From assembly GCF_015207425.1 (NCBI RefSeq), contig NZ_JADEWZ010000025.1, positions 18,232 to 82,231 of the forward strand: DNA of 64,000 nt, in the 5' to 3' direction. Shown one piece after another: positions 53,648 through 62,332 of this stretch (within the stretch, counting starts at the first letter, position 1; each line of letters opens with the position of its first letter). Origin of the DNA: Lusitaniella coriacea LEGE 07157 (GTDB taxonomy: Bacteria > Cyanobacteriota > Cyanobacteriia > Cyanobacteriales > Spirulinaceae). A program made the position numbers and the translations under genes. The notes below the pieces were generated by a model, which saw nothing but the letters and a program-made list of their open reading frames with translations, was not told the origin of the DNA and ran no database searches.

Positions 53648-54727
53648 ATGAGCGATACAAATAGCTGGAGTTCAAAAAACGCCGTTTATCGCATCCTAGA
53701 CGCGAATTTAGATCGCGCGCGGGAGGGATTGCGGATTATAGAAGAATGGTGTCGATTTGGGCTAAATACAAGCCAAATGACTCTAGAGTGCAAGCAAATG
53801 CGGCAGGAGTTGGCAGCATGGCATAGTTGGGAGTTGCGACAAGCACGAGATACACCGGGAGATACGGGAACGGAATTGTCCCATCCCCAGGAGGAAGAAC
53901 GGACGGATATTGAATCGCTCTTACAGGCGAATTTGTGCCGAACAGAAGAAGCGCTGCGGGTTTTGGAAGAATATAGCAAGCTTTATAACCCCAAGATGGG
54001 GATGGCTTGTAAGCAATTGCGCTATCGCGTTTATACCTTGGAAAGTCATTTGTTGGCGTACCAGCGCCACAAGCAGTTACAGGGTGCGTTGTTGTATTTG
54101 GTGACCTCTCCTTCGGAGCATTTGTTTGAGGTGGTTGAGGCGGCGCTGCAAGGGGGTTTAAGCCTGGTTCAGTATCGAGATAAGGGTGCGGATGATGCAA
54201 CGCGATTCGATCGCGCGCAAAAATTGTGCCAGCTTTGTCATCATTACGGTGCGCTGTTTATTGTCAACGATCGCGTGGATTTGGCGATCGCGGTTGATGC
54301 GGATGGCGTACACTTGGGTCAACAGGATGTCCCCATTGCTTTTGCACGAGATGCTTTAGGTTCTCAACGCTTAATTGGACGTTCGACAACGAATCGAGAT
54401 GAAATGGAACGCGCGATCGCGGAAGGTGCGGATTATATTGGAGTGGGTCCCGTTTACGAAACTCCCACAAAAGCAGGAAAACCCGCCGCAGGCTTAGATT
54501 ACGTGCGCCAAGCAGCGACCCGTGCTTCAATTCCTTGGTTTGCCATTGGCGGAATCGATCCCCAAAATGTTCGTGATGTTTTAGCCGTTGGTGCCGAACG
54601 CATCGCCGTGGTACGGGGGATTATGGAGGCGGAACAACCCACTTTAGTGACGCAATATTTCCTCTCCCAATTAAGCAAGAAACAACAGGGTTCGCACTTA
54701 CCAGGGAGTTCTGTTTCCCATGTCTGA
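53648..54727 (+). CDS. thiE: Thiamine-phosphate synthase, cyanobacterial long form
   Basis: A 359-residue protein. The C-terminal ~210 residues are ThiE, which joins HMP-PP and thiazole phosphate: 'LYLVTSPSEHLFEVVEAALQ', 'VQYRDKGADDATRFDRAQKL', 'IVNDRVDLAIAVDADGVHLG', 'IGRSTTNRDEMERAIAEGAD' and 'YIGVGPVYETPTKAGKPAAG'. The first ~135 residues ('RILDANLDRAREGLRIIEEW') are the helical domain found in cyanobacterial ThiE. The 3' end overlaps thiS by eight bases. No TPP riboswitch is visible upstream. Confidence 0.96.
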   Translation: MSDTNSWSSKNAVYRILDANLDRAREGLRIIEEWCRFGLNTSQMTLECKQMRQELAAWHSWELRQARDTPGDTGTELSHPQEEERTDIESLLQANLCRTEEALRVLEEYSKLYNPKMGMACKQLRYRVYTLESHLLAYQRHKQLQGALLYLVTSPSEHLFEVVEAALQGGLSLVQYRDKGADDATRFDRAQKLCQLCHHYGALFIVNDRVDLAIAVDADGVHLGQQDVPIAFARDALGSQRLIGRSTTNRDEMERAIAEGADYIGVGPVYETPTKAGKPAAGLDYVRQAATRASIPWFAIGGIDPQNVRDVLAVGAERIAVVRGIMEAEQPTLVTQYFLSQLSKKQQGSHLPGSSVSHV

Positions 54728-54944
54728 GGCTTCGATTACCCTACAAGTGAATGGCGAATCCTTCAATTGCCTTCCGGAAACGCCGCTTCCCCAAGTCTTG
54801 GAACAGATGGGACTTAACCCGCGTTTGGTTGCGGTGGAATATAACGGCGAAATCCTGCATCGTCAGTATTGGGAGGAGACAAAAGTAAAGGCGCGCGATC
54901 GTTTGGAGATCGTTACGATTGTAGGGGGAGGAGTTTTCAGTTAA
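54720..54944 (+). CDS. thiS: Sulfur carrier protein ThiS
   Basis: A 74-residue ubiquitin-like sulfur carrier for thiazole synthesis. The fold 'ITLQVNGESFNCLPETPLPQ' and 'VAVEYNGEILHRQYWEET' is typical. The usual C-terminal GG is followed here by three residues (VGGGVFS); in known ThiS the Gly-Gly is the acceptor end, so either processing or a 'GGVFS' ending, which occurs in some cyanobacterial proteins, applies. It starts inside the thiE 3' end, so translation is coupled. Confidence 0.93.
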   Translation: MSEASITLQVNGESFNCLPETPLPQVLEQMGLNPRLVAVEYNGEILHRQYWEETKVKARDRLEIVTIVGGGVFS

Positions 54945-55073
54945 CAGTAAACAGTCATCAGTGAACAGTTATCAGCGGCTGACGGCGAGGAAATAGGGAA
55001 TAGGGAATAGGGGTAAACCTACGCCGACAAAGAAGGAAAAAAACGCCATACCCTAAGTTTGTCTGTATGCTCT

Positions 55074-55499
55074 CTAGTTCGTACTGTTCGGTTCTGTGTA
55101 GCGGCAAAACACTTCCATTCCAACCTTTACCAACCATAAAACCAGGATAGTCGCGATCGCGGGATTGAGCGTTGCACCCGCCAAACTCGCCACATAGACA
55201 ATCAAACCCGTCAACAACGGCGCGCTAGCAGGGTTATTGTTGTACTCTTTCACCTTCGCCTTAAACCCCTCATCGCCGCAGATTTCATCCCGCAGCACAT
55301 CCTTTGTCACTTCCCAAATCGATTGTCCCTCTGTCATTGTGGGGATTGTGCCGTTCGTTTCCATCCAAAGTTTTTCAAAAGAGGCTTGAATGTCTCCCTC
55401 TTCCGCTTGCAGCACATTTAATGCTCTTTGTGCGGGTGAGTAATCCTGTAAAAGGTCTTGTTTACGCTCGATTTCTGCGAGGGTTAATTGTTCGTCCAT
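55074..55499 (-). CDS. Small membrane protein divergent from a CHAT-NB-ARC gene
   Basis: A 141-residue protein. The soluble helical part is at about 1-90 ('LTLAEIERKQDLLQDYSPAQ', 'IWEVTKDVLRDEICGDEGFK'), followed by a hydrophobic region with about two membrane helices ('APLLTGLIVYVASLAGATLN', 'PAIATILVLWLVKVGMEVFC'). I have the impression of a recurring cyanobacterial family often near CHAT or NTPase conflict genes, but no name. It is transcribed away from the CHAT-NB-ARC gene, 252 bases apart. A role as a conflict-system component is inference. Confidence 0.75.
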   Translation of the reverse strand: MDEQLTLAEIERKQDLLQDYSPAQRALNVLQAEEGDIQASFEKLWMETNGTIPTMTEGQSIWEVTKDVLRDEICGDEGFKAKVKEYNNNPASAPLLTGLIVYVASLAGATLNPAIATILVLWLVKVGMEVFCRYTEPNSTN

Positions 55500-55592
55500 A
55501 TTCGGAATTCGGAGTTACAGGTCAATGGAAATTATACGCAACAAAAAAAGAAAACACCTTCGGAAGAAGGGGAACCGGATATGATGGGAAGT

Positions 55593-55634
55593 CCCTCGCC
55601 CAGGATTGGGAGAGGGATTTAGGGAGAGGGCAAG
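55593..55634. repeat. CCCTCGCCCAGGATTGGGAG palindromic repeat
   Basis: Repeat of the CCCTCTCCC...GGGAGAGGG kind, standing in the divergent promoter region of the second CHAT locus. A related copy is in frame inside the CHAT-NB-ARC gene at 58005-58052. Confidence 0.65.
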
Positions 55635-55751
55635 GGATGTTTGTACAAAACGAATCACAATCGATTTTTAGTCAAACGCCAAACCCATTGTATCCGGAAT
55701 TTCACGGTTACAATCGGAAGAAAGTAGCAGGATACTACGCACCCCATTGCT

Positions 55752-58700
55752 ATGCCAATCATCACCATTCGCGAACAGCAAGCCACCGCACACGGATTCA
55801 CAGCAACCGTCAGCATTAACAACGCAGGGGAATATCCCATCGAAATTACCAACCCCTTCAACGACAAGGAAGAAAGCGAACTCGAATGGTATTTTGAAAA
55901 CTGGCTCGCTTTTCCCCAACTCGGTCAAGTCAAAGCAAAGCGAGCAAAAGACAGCGTTTCCACTTACGGCGAACAGCTTTTCGAGCAGGTTTTTGGCAAC
56001 CGCAGGGTCTACAGCAAGTACGAGAACTTGAAACCCCAACTCAGTCAAGTTTCCATTGAAATTGCCAGCAAAACGCCGGAATTTCAAGCCTTGCACTGGG
56101 AAGCGCTGAAAGACCCGGATTTACCCCGTCCTTTGGCGGTGGACTGTACGATGGTGCGGAAAAGCCTGAAGCCAACCGCAACAACAGCATTTGTGCAACC
56201 CTCGCAGACGATTAATTTGCTGGTTGTCGTGGCGCGTCCCGACGAAGAGGAGGATGTCAGCTATCGCACGATTTCCCGTCCCCTGTACGAGACAATTGAA
56301 AACGCTCAATTGCGCGTCAATATTGAGCTATTGCGTCCGGGAACCTTTGAGACGCTATCGAAGCATTTGGAAGAAAAAGGCGAAGGATATTATCACATTC
56401 TCCATTTTGACGGACATGGGGCGCTGATGACCTACGCACAGATTGAGGAAGAGAACAAAAAACGCGAAAAGAATAAAAAGCCGGAACGGTATATTGAGAA
56501 AGGGCGATACGGGAATAAGCGGGGAGACTTAAAGCCTTTTGAGGGAATCAATGCGTTTTTGAGTTTTGAGGGGGAAACCCAGGGACAAGTAGACTTGGTG
56601 GAGGCGGCAGAGTTTGCCAAACTGCTGACGGGGAAAGGGATTCCGGTTTGTTTGTTGAACGCTTGCCAGTCGGGGAAACAGATGCAAGACTCCCGCGAAA
56701 CCAGCTTAGGCAGTCGGTTGATGGCGGCGGGAATGCAGGTGGTGGTGGCGATGGGGTACAGCGTCACGGTGTCTGCGGCGAAGGTGATGATGCAGGAGTT
56801 GTACGAGCAATTGTTCGCCGGGAAGGAGATGACGGAGGCGATTCGTTGGGGACGGAAGGAACTGTATAGCCAAAAGGAACGCAAGGCGTATTTTAATCAA
56901 ACCATTGAGTTGGAAGATTGGTTGTTGCCGGTGGTGTATGCCAACCAAGCGGTGAATTTCAACTTACGGGAGTTTACGCCGGAGGAAGAGGAGAAATATT
57001 ACGAAGAACAGGGGAGTTTGTATCGCTTCCCGTTGCCGGAATATGGTTTTTTCGGACGGGATTTGGAGATTCTCAAGATTGAAAAAGCGCTGTTGCGGCA
57101 CAACGTTTTGTTGTTGCGGGGGATGGGAGGAACGGGAAAAACCACGCTGTTGAATTATTTGCGGGAGTGGTGGCAGCGAACGCAGTTTGTGCGGGATGTA
57201 TTTTATTTTGGTTACGACGAGAAGGCGTGGAACCTGCAACAGATTTTATTTGAAATCGGGAAGCGTGTTGATTTCGACCAGACAATGGATTTGGCAGACC
57301 AGGAGTCGGAGTTGGTGGAGAAGTTTAGAGTAGAAGAACCCTACGTGCTGATTTTGGATAATTTGGAGTCGGTGACGGGACAGGAGTTGGCGATTCAGAA
57401 TACCTTGCCGGAAGAGGAACGGAATAAGATTCGGGACTTTTTGGGACGATTGGTAGGAGGAAAAACCAAGGTTGTATTGGGTTCGCGCGGGGGAGAGGAA
57501 TGGTTGCAGCAGGCGACGTTTCGGCAGAATCGCTATGTACTGCGCGGGTTGGATGCGGAAGCGCGTTCCGAGTTGGCGGAGAAGATTTTGGAACGGCAGG
57601 TGGGAGTGAATCGAGTTGAGGCAATTCGGCAGGATGAAGACTTTACCAAATTGATGAAGTTGCTTGCGGGATATCCCTTGGCGATGGAAGTAGTGTTGGG
57701 GAATTTGAGTCGGCAAACGCCAACGGAGGTGTTGGAAGCGTTGCAGGCGGCAGATGTGGATTTAGATACGGGGAGTGAGGAGAAGACGAAGAGTATTTTG
57801 AAGTGCGTGGAATATTCCCACAGCAATTTGTCGCCGGAAGCACAGAAGTTGTTGGTATGTTTGGCTCCGTTTTCGGGGTTTATCGATAGGACAGATATTC
57901 CGAGATATGTCGCACAGTTGCAGGAATTAGAGCCTTTTAAAGAGTACGAGTTTGAGAAGTTTGATGGCGCAATTCAGGAGGCAATTCATTGGGGGTTGCT
58001 GTCGCCTGCCCTCTCCCCCAACCCCTCTCCCAATTCTGGGCGAGGGGAGCAAGAAAATGAGCAGTTGTTGTTGATTCAGCCTCTCTTTCCATACTTTTTG
58101 AAGGCGAAGGCGAAGGAACTGGATGAGACGACCCAGGACGCGCTGTGGGAGGGATTTAAGAATCACTATCGGGGGTTGGGGGGTTACTATCAGCAGTTGA
58201 TGGAGTCGAAGGACGCGCAGGAACGGCAGTTGGGGATTGCGTTCTGTCGGTGGGAGTATGAGAATTTGTACAATGCGTTACTGGTTTGTTTGGAGAAGCA
58301 GGAAAGTGTTGATATTTTCTTTTGTTTGTTTTACTACTTTTACATCAGTCAAGATATTCAAAGTAATTTGAAACTGTGTGAGTTTGTTTATCAAGCACAT
58401 CAAAATTATCCTATTAAAGTTCGCCAAGGAAATATTGGATATGAGATGAGCATGGTGTTAAACCGTCTAGCAAACTGTTATCTCGCAACTCAAAACTATC
58501 AGAAAGCACGAGAAATTTACAAAGAAAATATTGAATTTGACGAACAGTTGCAGGGTATCTCAGAACAACAAAAACGAATCAGCCAAGCGAGTACCTACCA
58601 CCAATTGGGAATCGTCGCCCAACAACTGCGAGAATGGGAGGATGCGCGCGGGTATTACCAACAGGCTTTGAGCATCAAGATTGAATACAACGACCGCCAC

Positions 58701-59435
58701 AGCCAAGCGAGTACCTACCACCAATTGGGAAGGGTCGCCCAAGAACTGCGAGAATGGGAGGATGCCCGCGGGTATTACCAACAGGCTTTGAGCCTCTTCA
58801 TTGAATACAACGACCGCTACAGCCAAGCGAGTACCTACCACAATTTGGGAAGGGTCGCCCAAGAACTGCGAGAATGGGAGGATGCGCGCGGGTATTACCA
58901 ACAGGCTTTGAGCATCAAGATTGAATACAACGACCGCCACAGCCAAGCGAGTACCTACCACAATTTGGGAATCGTCGCCCAAGAACTGCGAGAATGGGAG
59001 GATGCGCGCGGGTATTACCAACAGGCTTTGAGCATCAAGATTGAATACAACGACCGCCACAGCCAAGCGAGAATCTACCACTGTTTGGGAATCGTCGCCC
59101 AAAAACTGCGAGAATGGGAGGATGCGCGCGGGTATTACCAACAGGCTTTGAGCATCAAGATTGAATACAACGACCGCCACAGCCAAGCGAGAACCTACTG
59201 CTGTTTTGGGAATGTGGCGATAGAACTAAAGGAATTTGAAGAAGCAAAAACTAACCACTTGCAAGCGTTACAAATTTGGGCGAAATACAACGATGAATAC
59301 AGTATCAAAACATTTTCTCTGCCTCGCATTGCCCAGATTTACCAAGCCACCCAAGACGAAAGCCTATTAACTACCCTCGCGGAAATGTTCGGCGTTTCCG
59401 TAGAAGAGATGCGGACAGCTATCAGTCAACAGTAA
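55752..59435 (+). CDS. CHAT-NB-ARC-TPR protein (STAND-type NTPase with caspase-like protease)
   Basis: A 1227-residue multidomain protein. An N-terminal region (1-~150) leads to a CHAT protease (~150-400) with dyad His222 (HFDGHGAL) and Cys305 (LLNACQSG). The NB-ARC ATPase (~430-790) begins 'FFGRDLEILKIEKALLRHNV', with Walker A at 457-465 (GMGGTGKTT) and Walker B 'YVLILDNLES' near 535. Then a helical spacer, and from ~930 TPR repeats, five of them 40 residues long and almost identical. A palindromic DNA repeat codes for residues ~752-767. STAND proteins oligomerise on ligand binding; here the effector would be the CHAT protease. No Shine-Dalgarno is visible before the ATG at 55752. Confidence 0.94.
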   Translation: MPIITIREQQATAHGFTATVSINNAGEYPIEITNPFNDKEESELEWYFENWLAFPQLGQVKAKRAKDSVSTYGEQLFEQVFGNRRVYSKYENLKPQLSQVSIEIASKTPEFQALHWEALKDPDLPRPLAVDCTMVRKSLKPTATTAFVQPSQTINLLVVVARPDEEEDVSYRTISRPLYETIENAQLRVNIELLRPGTFETLSKHLEEKGEGYYHILHFDGHGALMTYAQIEEENKKREKNKKPERYIEKGRYGNKRGDLKPFEGINAFLSFEGETQGQVDLVEAAEFAKLLTGKGIPVCLLNACQSGKQMQDSRETSLGSRLMAAGMQVVVAMGYSVTVSAAKVMMQELYEQLFAGKEMTEAIRWGRKELYSQKERKAYFNQTIELEDWLLPVVYANQAVNFNLREFTPEEEEKYYEEQGSLYRFPLPEYGFFGRDLEILKIEKALLRHNVLLLRGMGGTGKTTLLNYLREWWQRTQFVRDVFYFGYDEKAWNLQQILFEIGKRVDFDQTMDLADQESELVEKFRVEEPYVLILDNLESVTGQELAIQNTLPEEERNKIRDFLGRLVGGKTKVVLGSRGGEEWLQQATFRQNRYVLRGLDAEARSELAEKILERQVGVNRVEAIRQDEDFTKLMKLLAGYPLAMEVVLGNLSRQTPTEVLEALQAADVDLDTGSEEKTKSILKCVEYSHSNLSPEAQKLLVCLAPFSGFIDRTDIPRYVAQLQELEPFKEYEFEKFDGAIQEAIHWGLLSPALSPNPSPNSGRGEQENEQLLLIQPLFPYFLKAKAKELDETTQDALWEGFKNHYRGLGGYYQQLMESKDAQERQLGIAFCRWEYENLYNALLVCLEKQESVDIFFCLFYYFYISQDIQSNLKLCEFVYQAHQNYPIKVRQGNIGYEMSMVLNRLANCYLATQNYQKAREIYKENIEFDEQLQGISEQQKRISQASTYHQLGIVAQQLREWEDARGYYQQALSIKIEYNDRHSQASTYHQLGRVAQELREWEDARGYYQQALSLFIEYNDRYSQASTYHNLGRVAQELREWEDARGYYQQALSIKIEYNDRHSQASTYHNLGIVAQELREWEDARGYYQQALSIKIEYNDRHSQARIYHCLGIVAQKLREWEDARGYYQQALSIKIEYNDRHSQARTYCCFGNVAIELKEFEEAKTNHLQALQIWAKYNDEYSIKTFSLPRIAQIYQATQDESLLTTLAEMFGVSVEEMRTAISQQ
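58005..58052. repeat. CCCTCTCCCCCAACCCC-type repeat in frame inside the CHAT-NB-ARC gene
   Basis: It encodes a Pro/Ser/Gly stretch (ALSPNPSPNSGRGEQ) between helical segments of the NTPase protein. The same DNA word class is frequent between genes in cyanobacteria; a relative is at 55593. Confidence 0.75.
58581..59180 (+). repeat. Five near-identical 120-base tandem repeats encoding TPR units
   Basis: Units begin at 58581, 58701, 58821, 58941 and 59061, each AGCCAAGCGAG..., with a few substitutions each. A sixth, diverged unit starts at 59181. The period equals 40 codons, one TPR each. Confidence 0.95.
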
Positions 59436-59463
59436 TCAGTCATCAGTTTGGGAGTCATTGCAA

Positions 59464-59676
59464 ATGGAATTTGTTGTTTGCATCAATAATCAAAATTATT
59501 TAGCTTCCCTCGAAGTCCGGAAGATTTATCAAATTTTGCCTGATGTTAAGGTAACTGCTTGCAACATGATTCGCATTGTTGATGAATCAGGAGAAGACTA
59601 TCTCGACCCCAACCGTTATTTTCTGCCGATTGAATTGCCAGAGTCCACGAAACAAATCCTGACATCTGCTCGTTGA
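59464..59676 (+). CDS. Small conserved protein downstream of the CHAT-NB-ARC gene
   Basis: A 70-residue protein, 'MEFVVCINNQNYLASLEVRK' to 'PESTKQILTSAR'. A GGGAG nine bases before the ATG at 59464 supports this start over a TTG two codons earlier. The centre 'IRIVDESGEDYLDPNRYFLP' is highly patterned and I recall it as a very common cyanobacterial small-protein type without known function. It lies 28 bases after the CHAT-NB-ARC stop, so it could be co-transcribed. Confidence 0.8.
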   Translation: MEFVVCINNQNYLASLEVRKIYQILPDVKVTACNMIRIVDESGEDYLDPNRYFLPIELPESTKQILTSAR

Positions 59677-59860
59677 GGATAACCGATAACTGGAATGCCT
59701 CATTTTCCGCCAAAACGAATTCTATAATATCTCTCGCATTCGTGCTTTTAAAGCGCGTACCGCAGTTCTTTGTCCGGTAGTTTTTAGCTAATTTCGATAA
59801 CTTTAGACGAAGAGTTCTTTTAAATTGGCACTTTTGCTAATAATCGATTGCACTCAGGCT

Positions 59861-60463
59861 AGAAGAGCCACAATTATTACCCGTTGGTCCCAAGATCCTT
59901 ATACGTTGAGAGCCTATTCATTTACTGGAACGAATAAGCTGTTGTGCATTTAAATTGTGACTTAGGGTGATGCTTTTGATGACACGGCACTTCGACAGGC
60001 TCAGTGACCGGGAGACACGGTGACACAGTGATGACTGAATGATTGATAACTGAAAAAACCTGTTCCCTATTCCCTATTCCCTGTCTTGCCGAGCGTTCCC
60101 AAGTCCGCGTCATTTGAGGTCTCCTCAAATGCTTGTGCCGGACGTTTGCGCCTGACGGCGACGCGGGGTCTCGGCGCTATTCCCTATTCCCTATTCCCTA
60201 TTCCCTGATGACTGATGACGGTTAAGGTGATAACTGAAGCAGTGCGGTGAGAGATTGACGGCTTTGATACAGAACGCTCAATACCCAATTTGAATGTGTT
60301 TTAGCTTACACATCCCAAAGATTTTGAGCATTTTGCTAAATCGGTAGAAGATCGTCTCTTTTTTGCAGGAGAACATACAATATTCGATTTTCATGGCACG
60401 ACTCACGGCGCTTATTTATCGGGTATTGCCGCAGCAGATGAGATTATTGCTTTGTACGGATAA
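59861..60463 (+). pseudogene. Flavin amine oxidase remnant split by a repeat element
   Basis: Two pieces of one gene. 59861-59947 reads ...ATIITRWSQDPYTLRAYSFTGTN, the WxxDPYxxxxYSF motif of FAD amine oxidases (here with RA for the usual GS). 60308-60463 reads HPKDFEHFAKSVEDRLFFAGE and HTIFDFHGTTHGAYLSGIAA and ends at TAA; GEHT and the GAYLSG FAD-binding end are intact. In relatives the two pieces are contiguous. A repeat element (59948-60308) stands between them. The N-terminal FAD-binding part upstream is not recognisable. Confidence 0.85.
59948..60308 (+). repeat. Composite repeat inside the amine oxidase pseudogene
   Basis: The outer ends are those of the ~108-base element at 15243-15350 (ATTTAAATTGTGACT left, GGCTTTGATACAGA...TTAGCTTA right). 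The interior holds CACTTCGACAGGCTCAGTG (59988-60006), GGGAATA heptamers in reverse, and a modular palindromic element (60081-60178). The interior matches 29015-29280 in inverted orientation. Confidence 0.8.
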
Positions 60464-60506
60464 GGATTGTTGAGAGAATTTTATCAGTCGTTGGGGCAAC
60501 TGAACC

Positions 60507-61778
60507 ATGACCTATTATCTCGGTATTGATTTTGGAACTTCCGGTGCGAGGGGAGTTGTGATTGATGGGGAAGAGAAGATTTGTTGGGAATTTCAATACC
60601 CGTTTGCTGCGTCGGGGGATTGGGTTGCTGTTTGGCGGAAGGCGTTATTTTCTATTCTCGAACAAATTCCATTAGAGATAAAAGAAGAGATGCGCGCGAT
60701 CGCGCTCAATGGAACTTCTTCTACCGTACTCCTGTGCGATCGCGCGGGCAACCCCCTTGATGCACCAATTTTATACAATGATGACCGCGCCATTAACGAA
60801 CTAGAAACCCTCAAAAAAATTGCACCCTCCCATCCCATCGTTCTCAGTGCAACTTCCAGTCTGGCGAAACTCTTTTGGTGGTATCGACAACCCATTTATT
60901 CCCAAGCAGTTTATTTCCTCCATCAAGCGGATTGGTTAGCCTTCCTCCTTCACGGACAATTGGGAATCAGCGACTACCACAACGCCTTAAAACTCGGCTA
61001 CGACGTAGAAGAATTGAATTATCCCGCTTGGCTGCAAAAACTCCCCATCTCCCCCTTACTCCCGCAAGTTTTCTCCCCAGGAACCCCCGTTGGAACAGTA
61101 ACGCCGGAAATTTCTTTCCGTTTTGGCTTGTCAAAAAAGTGTTGCGTTTGTACCGGAACCACCGATAGTATTGCAGCCTTTCTCGCAAGCGGCGCAACCC
61201 AACCGGGAGAAGCCGTCACCTCCTTGGGTTCGACATTGGTATTAAAACTCCTCAGTTCGACTAAAATCGATAATGCCAAGTACGGAATTTATAGTCATCG
61301 TTTAGGAAATCTATGGCTGGTTGGCGGTGCGTCCAATACTGGCGGCGCGGTGTTGCGACACTTCTTCAGCGATGCAGAATTAGCTCGTCTCAGCCAACAA
61401 ATCGATCCTCAAATTGAAAGTCCCCTCGATTATTATCCTCTCTTAAAAAAAGGCGAACGCTTCCCTCTCAATGACCCCGAACTCGAACCGAGAATCGAAC
61501 CCCAACCCGATAATCCTGTTGAATTTCTCCACGGTTTGCTGGAGAGTTTGGCGCGGATTGAAACGCAAGGTTATCAATTGCTGCAACAGTTTGGCGCAAC
61601 CCCTCTCTATCGCGTTTATACGGCGGGTGGCGGCGCGAAAAACGAAATTTGGACGGCTTTGCGCCAGCGCTATTTAAACGTTCCCGTGCTTGCTTCTTCC
61701 TACACTGAGGCAGCGTATGGAACGGCGTTATTAGCAGCGAGAAGTCACGATGAGTTGGAGAAACGTGGGAGGAAATAA
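60507..61778 (+). CDS. FGGY-family carbohydrate kinase, D-ribulose kinase-like
   Basis: A 423-residue FGGY kinase resembling the cyanobacterial/plant D-ribulose kinase (SePSK and AtXK-1). 'YLGIDFGTSGARGVVIDGEE' starts it, 'IALNGTSSTVLLCDRAGNP' and 'GTTDSIAAFLASGATQPGEA' follow, then 'TSLGSTLVLKLLSSTKI' and 'YTAGGGAKNEIWTALRQRYL', the ATP-binding end. The short length and the DHNALKLGYDVE region favour ribulose over xylulose. It begins 44 bases after the amine oxidase remnant. Confidence 0.9.
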   Translation: MTYYLGIDFGTSGARGVVIDGEEKICWEFQYPFAASGDWVAVWRKALFSILEQIPLEIKEEMRAIALNGTSSTVLLCDRAGNPLDAPILYNDDRAINELETLKKIAPSHPIVLSATSSLAKLFWWYRQPIYSQAVYFLHQADWLAFLLHGQLGISDYHNALKLGYDVEELNYPAWLQKLPISPLLPQVFSPGTPVGTVTPEISFRFGLSKKCCVCTGTTDSIAAFLASGATQPGEAVTSLGSTLVLKLLSSTKIDNAKYGIYSHRLGNLWLVGGASNTGGAVLRHFFSDAELARLSQQIDPQIESPLDYYPLLKKGERFPLNDPELEPRIEPQPDNPVEFLHGLLESLARIETQGYQLLQQFGATPLYRVYTAGGGAKNEIWTALRQRYLNVPVLASSYTEAAYGTALLAARSHDELEKRGRK

Positions 61779-62182
61779 TCGTTTAGAGAAGGGAGTATTT
61801 TTAAACTTTTTAGTTTTATCTTTTAGTTTTAGCTTGTGGGCAATGCCCACCCTACTTCTAGGATTTATCGGTCATTTCTTTTTTGAAAAAAACTTTACTA
61901 TCGTGCATTAGTAGATACTTACTCCGGAGCTATTTGTAGAGTTTGTTGTCTAGCTGACGTACTTAAAGGGAGAGGGTCCATTGCTCAGGGTAAACGCATA
62001 CAAAAAAGAGGGTCAAGTCCCCAGGGTGAACGCATACTAAAGTTATGCCTACGAAGTAATGAAAGATTCAGCCATCTATTAGGTCTTGAAATCTCTTGAG
62101 CTTTCGCAATAACGTGCGTTTTAACCTCCCTGATTGCGAACACAGATGATTGGCAACTCGCCCGACAGCCCCTCCTCACCGC
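61779..62182. other. Intergenic region with a short direct repeat
   Basis: No gene is evident. A GTGGGCAATGCCCAC palindrome lies at 61836-61850. CAGGGTAAACGCATAC and CAGGGTGAACGCATAC stand 38 bases apart near 61985 and 62023. Confidence 0.5.
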
Positions 62183-62332
62183 CTAAATCGCCTTCACCAA
62201 CAGCATCAACATTACTGCCAAACCTAACAGCATCGCCTTCACTGAAAGCCAGAATAAAGCAGCCAGCCACAAGAAAAAACCTTCAGCAAAGGCGGTAGTA
62301 TCTGAAAGATAGACAATTCTGGGGTAATCCAT
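62183..62332 (-). CDS. Possible tiny membrane protein, divergent and overlapping
   Basis: A 49-codon frame, 'MDYPRIVYLSDTTAFAEGFF' then 'LWLAALFWLSVKAMLLGLAV', with one long or two short membrane helices. Its ATG overlaps the ATG of the phosphoesterase gene on the other strand. The hydrophobic composition is regular, but I know no family, and a frame this short could be chance. Confidence 0.35.
   Translation of the reverse strand: MDYPRIVYLSDTTAFAEGFFLWLAALFWLSVKAMLLGLAVMLMLLVKAI

Noticed and set aside
58581..59300. Regular direct repeats that could be mistaken for a CRISPR array
   Set aside because: The units are 120 bases, contiguous without spacers, and code in frame for TPR motifs.
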